Source: an uncultured Clostridia bacterium
GTDB taxonomy: Bacteria; Bacillota; Clostridia; TANB77; CAG-508
Reading direction: 5' to 3'
NCBI GenBank assembly: GCA_944393385.1
Contig: CALYAA010000017.1
Span: 1-44,616, forward strand
Length of the DNA stretch: 44,616 nt
Below the pieces are notes generated by a model. It saw nothing but the letters and a program-made list of their open reading frames with translations, was not told the origin of the DNA and did no database searches. A program made the position numbers and the translations under genes. Below are positions 42,761 through 44,616 of the stretch, piece after piece; within the stretch, counting starts at the first letter, position 1, and the number at the start of each line of letters is the position of its first letter.

Positions 42761-44452
42761 ATGTATACCTTTCTGTCTTGCTTTTCAGCTTACCACTTTT
42801 TCTCTCCTCTTTTTAATGCCAATGAAATTATTGTTTCCTTAAGCATTCATCCTTTTGACATTTGTCAGAAAAATATATTAGCCTGGAATTTTTTAAAAAC
42901 AAGTTTTTGGTTTTTATATATTTCGTCAAATTTTATTGTTTTTAATTTACTAGAAAACAAATTTGTAAAAATTTTAAATAATTTAAACAAAATTAAAATT
43001 ATTAAAAAAAATAATAATTCTATAATTACAAAAAATAATTCTTTTAATAATAATCAAGAAATAGAATTATTGATTGGAAAAAATATTAATTTAAATCAAA
43101 ATATAATTATACCCGAATCTGGGTTATATCAAAATTTTTTAATTACTGGAACTATTGGAACAGGTAAAACAAGCTCTGCAATGTATCCTTTTACTGAACA
43201 ATTAATTAAATATAATTCTACAAACAAAAATAAAAAAATTCCTATTTTACTTCTAGATGTAAAAGGAAATTATTATGAACAAGTAAAAAAATTCGCAAAA
43301 AAATATAATATAGAAAAAGATATTATAGAAATAAGTTTAAATTCGAATATAAAATATAATCCATTACATAAACCAAATTTAAAAGCATCTGTTCTAGCTA
43401 ATAGATTAAAAACAATATTACTTTTATTTTCAGAAAACAATACAGAATCTTTTTGGTTGGATAAAGCTGAACAAGTTTTAACAGAAGCAATTAAACTTTG
43501 TAGATTATATAATAACAATTATGTTACTTTTATAGAATTACAAAAATTAATTACAGAACCAGAATATTATAAATTAAAAATTGAAAAACTAAAAGATTTA
43601 TTTTGTCAATCAGAGTTTAATTATCAACAAGTTTATAATTTAAATACAGCATTAGAGTTTTTTGAAAAAGAATTCAATTCATTAGATACAAGAACTTTAG
43701 CAATTTTAAAATCTGAAATTACACGTATTACTAATATTTTTGTTTCAGATTATAAGATTTCAAAAATATTTTGTCCCCCAAAAGATAAGTTAAATTTTAA
43801 AGGTTTTTCTTCTATGTTAGAACAAGGAAAAATATTAGTTTTAAATATGAATATTGCAGAATATAAAAATCTCTCAAAAATAATCGCCGCATACTTGAAA
43901 TTAGATTTTCAATCAGAAATAATGTATAACTTGTCTCATAAAAAAGTTAAAACATCTGCATTTATTTGTGATGAATATTCCGAATATATTACCAAAAATG
44001 ACGCAGATTTCTTTTCATTAAGCAGAGAAGCAAAATGTATTAATATTGTTTCAACTCAAAGTTATTCCTCTTTAAAAAACACGTTAAAGGATGAAACTTC
44101 AGTAAAAGTAATAACTCAAAATTTAATAAATAAACTATGGTTTCGAAATGATGATATTTTTACAATTGAAGAAGCACAAAAACAATTGGGAAAAGAAGAT
44201 AAGACAAAAGTATCATCTACAATTTCTGAAAATGCAAAAGAAACATATTTTAATTATATTACAAATTCTTTAAATTCTCAAAATTCTAGTATAACAGAAA
44301 GTTACAATACATATGTACAAAGTGATTATATTTTTGACACTAATTTTTTTACACAAGGATTAGAAACATTCACTTGCCTAGCATTTCTATCCAATGGTTC
44401 AACCATTTTAAAGCCTTCAAAATTACAAATGTTTCCATATTTTAAAAATTAA
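42761..44452 (+). CDS. VirD4/TraG-like type IV coupling ATPase
   Basis: Coupling proteins bring substrates to type IV secretion channels. From the ATG at 42761 the protein has 563 residues. Two N-terminal membrane helices (about 2-18 and 44-64) precede the ATPase core with Walker A GTIGTGKTSSA (K136), PILLLDVKGNYYEQ, and Walker B SAFICDEYSEYI (~404-415). Further on, REAKCINIVSTQSYSSL is the TraM-recognition-type segment seen in TraG/VirD4. The only ribosome site (GAGGTGA, 42724-42730) is 30 nt before this ATG but 6 nt before an in-frame ATA (42737), which would add MIKLLRIF and complete the first helix. Real start probably 42737. No relaxase or other transfer gene is in view. Confidence 0.82.
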   Translation: MYTFLSCFSAYHFFSPLFNANEIIVSLSIHPFDICQKNILAWNFLKTSFWFLYISSNFIVFNLLENKFVKILNNLNKIKIIKKNNNSIITKNNSFNNNQEIELLIGKNINLNQNIIIPESGLYQNFLITGTIGTGKTSSAMYPFTEQLIKYNSTNKNKKIPILLLDVKGNYYEQVKKFAKKYNIEKDIIEISLNSNIKYNPLHKPNLKASVLANRLKTILLLFSENNTESFWLDKAEQVLTEAIKLCRLYNNNYVTFIELQKLITEPEYYKLKIEKLKDLFCQSEFNYQQVYNLNTALEFFEKEFNSLDTRTLAILKSEITRITNIFVSDYKISKIFCPPKDKLNFKGFSSMLEQGKILVLNMNIAEYKNLSKIIAAYLKLDFQSEIMYNLSHKKVKTSAFICDEYSEYITKNDADFFSLSREAKCINIVSTQSYSSLKNTLKDETSVKVITQNLINKLWFRNDDIFTIEEAQKQLGKEDKTKVSSTISENAKETYFNYITNSLNSQNSSITESYNTYVQSDYIFDTNFFTQGLETFTCLAFLSNGSTILKPSKLQMFPYFKN

Positions 44453-44540
44453 TTCTTTCTTCCTTCTATTATTTAAATTTATTAATTTTATTGTTATCAT
44501 TATTATTTATTATTTTTATTTATTATTTTTTATTTGTTAT

Positions 44541-44616
44541 TTTATTTATTATTTTATTTATTATTTTATTTATTATTTTATTTATTATTTTATTTATTAT
44601 TTTATTTATTATTTTA
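44541..44616. repeat. 12-bp AT tandem repeat running off the window
   Basis: About six copies of TTTATTTATTAT in perfect register follow the coupling ATPase gene and continue to the end of the window. The preceding 88 nt after the stop codon are a more degenerate T/A mix. No gene or hairpin is visible here. Confidence 0.9.

Noticed and set aside
42727-42816. 29-codon GTG frame (MIKNNKTFKNIYVYLSVLLF...) over the start of the coupling ATPase
   Set aside because: The GTG is part of the presumed ribosome site, and the overlapping frame continues into a conserved ATPase with a coherent membrane helix.
1-44616. CRISPR array or complete insertion sequence
   Set aside because: No regularly spaced repeats with unique spacers and no transposase or integrase frame were seen.

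Overview
The window is very AT-rich chromosomal DNA from a low-GC Gram-positive anaerobe of the class Clostridia, probably an uncultured gut-type lineage. The evidence is strong AGGAGG-type ribosome sites, an oxygen-sensitive class III ribonucleotide reductase (nrdDG), sortase-anchored LPXTG-type proteins, Clostridia-type DUF families (DUF6514, DUF6512, DUF5711), a Spo0A-like regulator and a 16S rRNA 5' end of Firmicutes type. All substantial genes use standard stop codons, including TGA. Family names come from reading the translations; no database search was run.

Layout. 1-900: the 5' end of a 16S rRNA gene leaving the window on the minus strand, its promoter, and an AT-rich gap with a short tandem repeat. 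0.9-9 kb (mostly minus): topA, two small DUF proteins, a signalling island (GHKL kinase, a 17-codon peptide gene, a Spo0A-like response regulator), a GNAT acetyltransferase and a TcdA/ThiF protein. 9.2 kb: initiator tRNA. 9.6-13 kb: a Crp/Fnr regulator divergent from nrdDG. 13.2-22.4 kb: a surface-protein island with a sortase-anchored papain-like protease, a membrane-anchored cohesin protein, a dockerin-bearing N-acetylglucosaminidase, a sortase, an LPKTG-anchored cohesin protein and a small membrane protein. 22.5-29.8 kb: ComEA-like protein, D,D-carboxypeptidase, LCP ligase, CvpA, DUF5711 and a YkvI-like transporter. 29.9-33.2 kb: a Gld-type ABC exporter operon. 33.5-41.4 kb: pilin-like protein, TMEM165/GDT1 transporter, ABC-F ATPase, CapA-like protein, tRNA-Lys, VanW/G5 protein, a stand-alone starch-binding-type module and an SDR reductase. 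41.5-41.8 kb: a tRNA Lys-Glu-Thr operon. The right end holds a DUF1858 redox protein, a small membrane protein, a VirD4/TraG-like coupling ATPase and 12-bp tandem repeats running off the edge.

How it fits together. Much of the window concerns the cell envelope: wall remodelling (D,D-carboxypeptidase, LCP, VanW, glucosaminidase) and surface display (sortase, LPXTG proteins, cohesin/dockerin). The most interesting inference is a compact cohesin-dockerin system in which a peptidoglycan hydrolase, not a cellulase, carries the dockerin, and two neighbouring proteins, one sortase-anchored and one membrane-anchored, carry cohesins. The second is a candidate peptide signalling circuit: a 17-residue peptide with a perfect ribosome site lies between a polytopic GHKL kinase and a Spo0A-like regulator. 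The third is a pair of consecutive genes at the right end whose ribosome sites point to AUU and AUA start codons.
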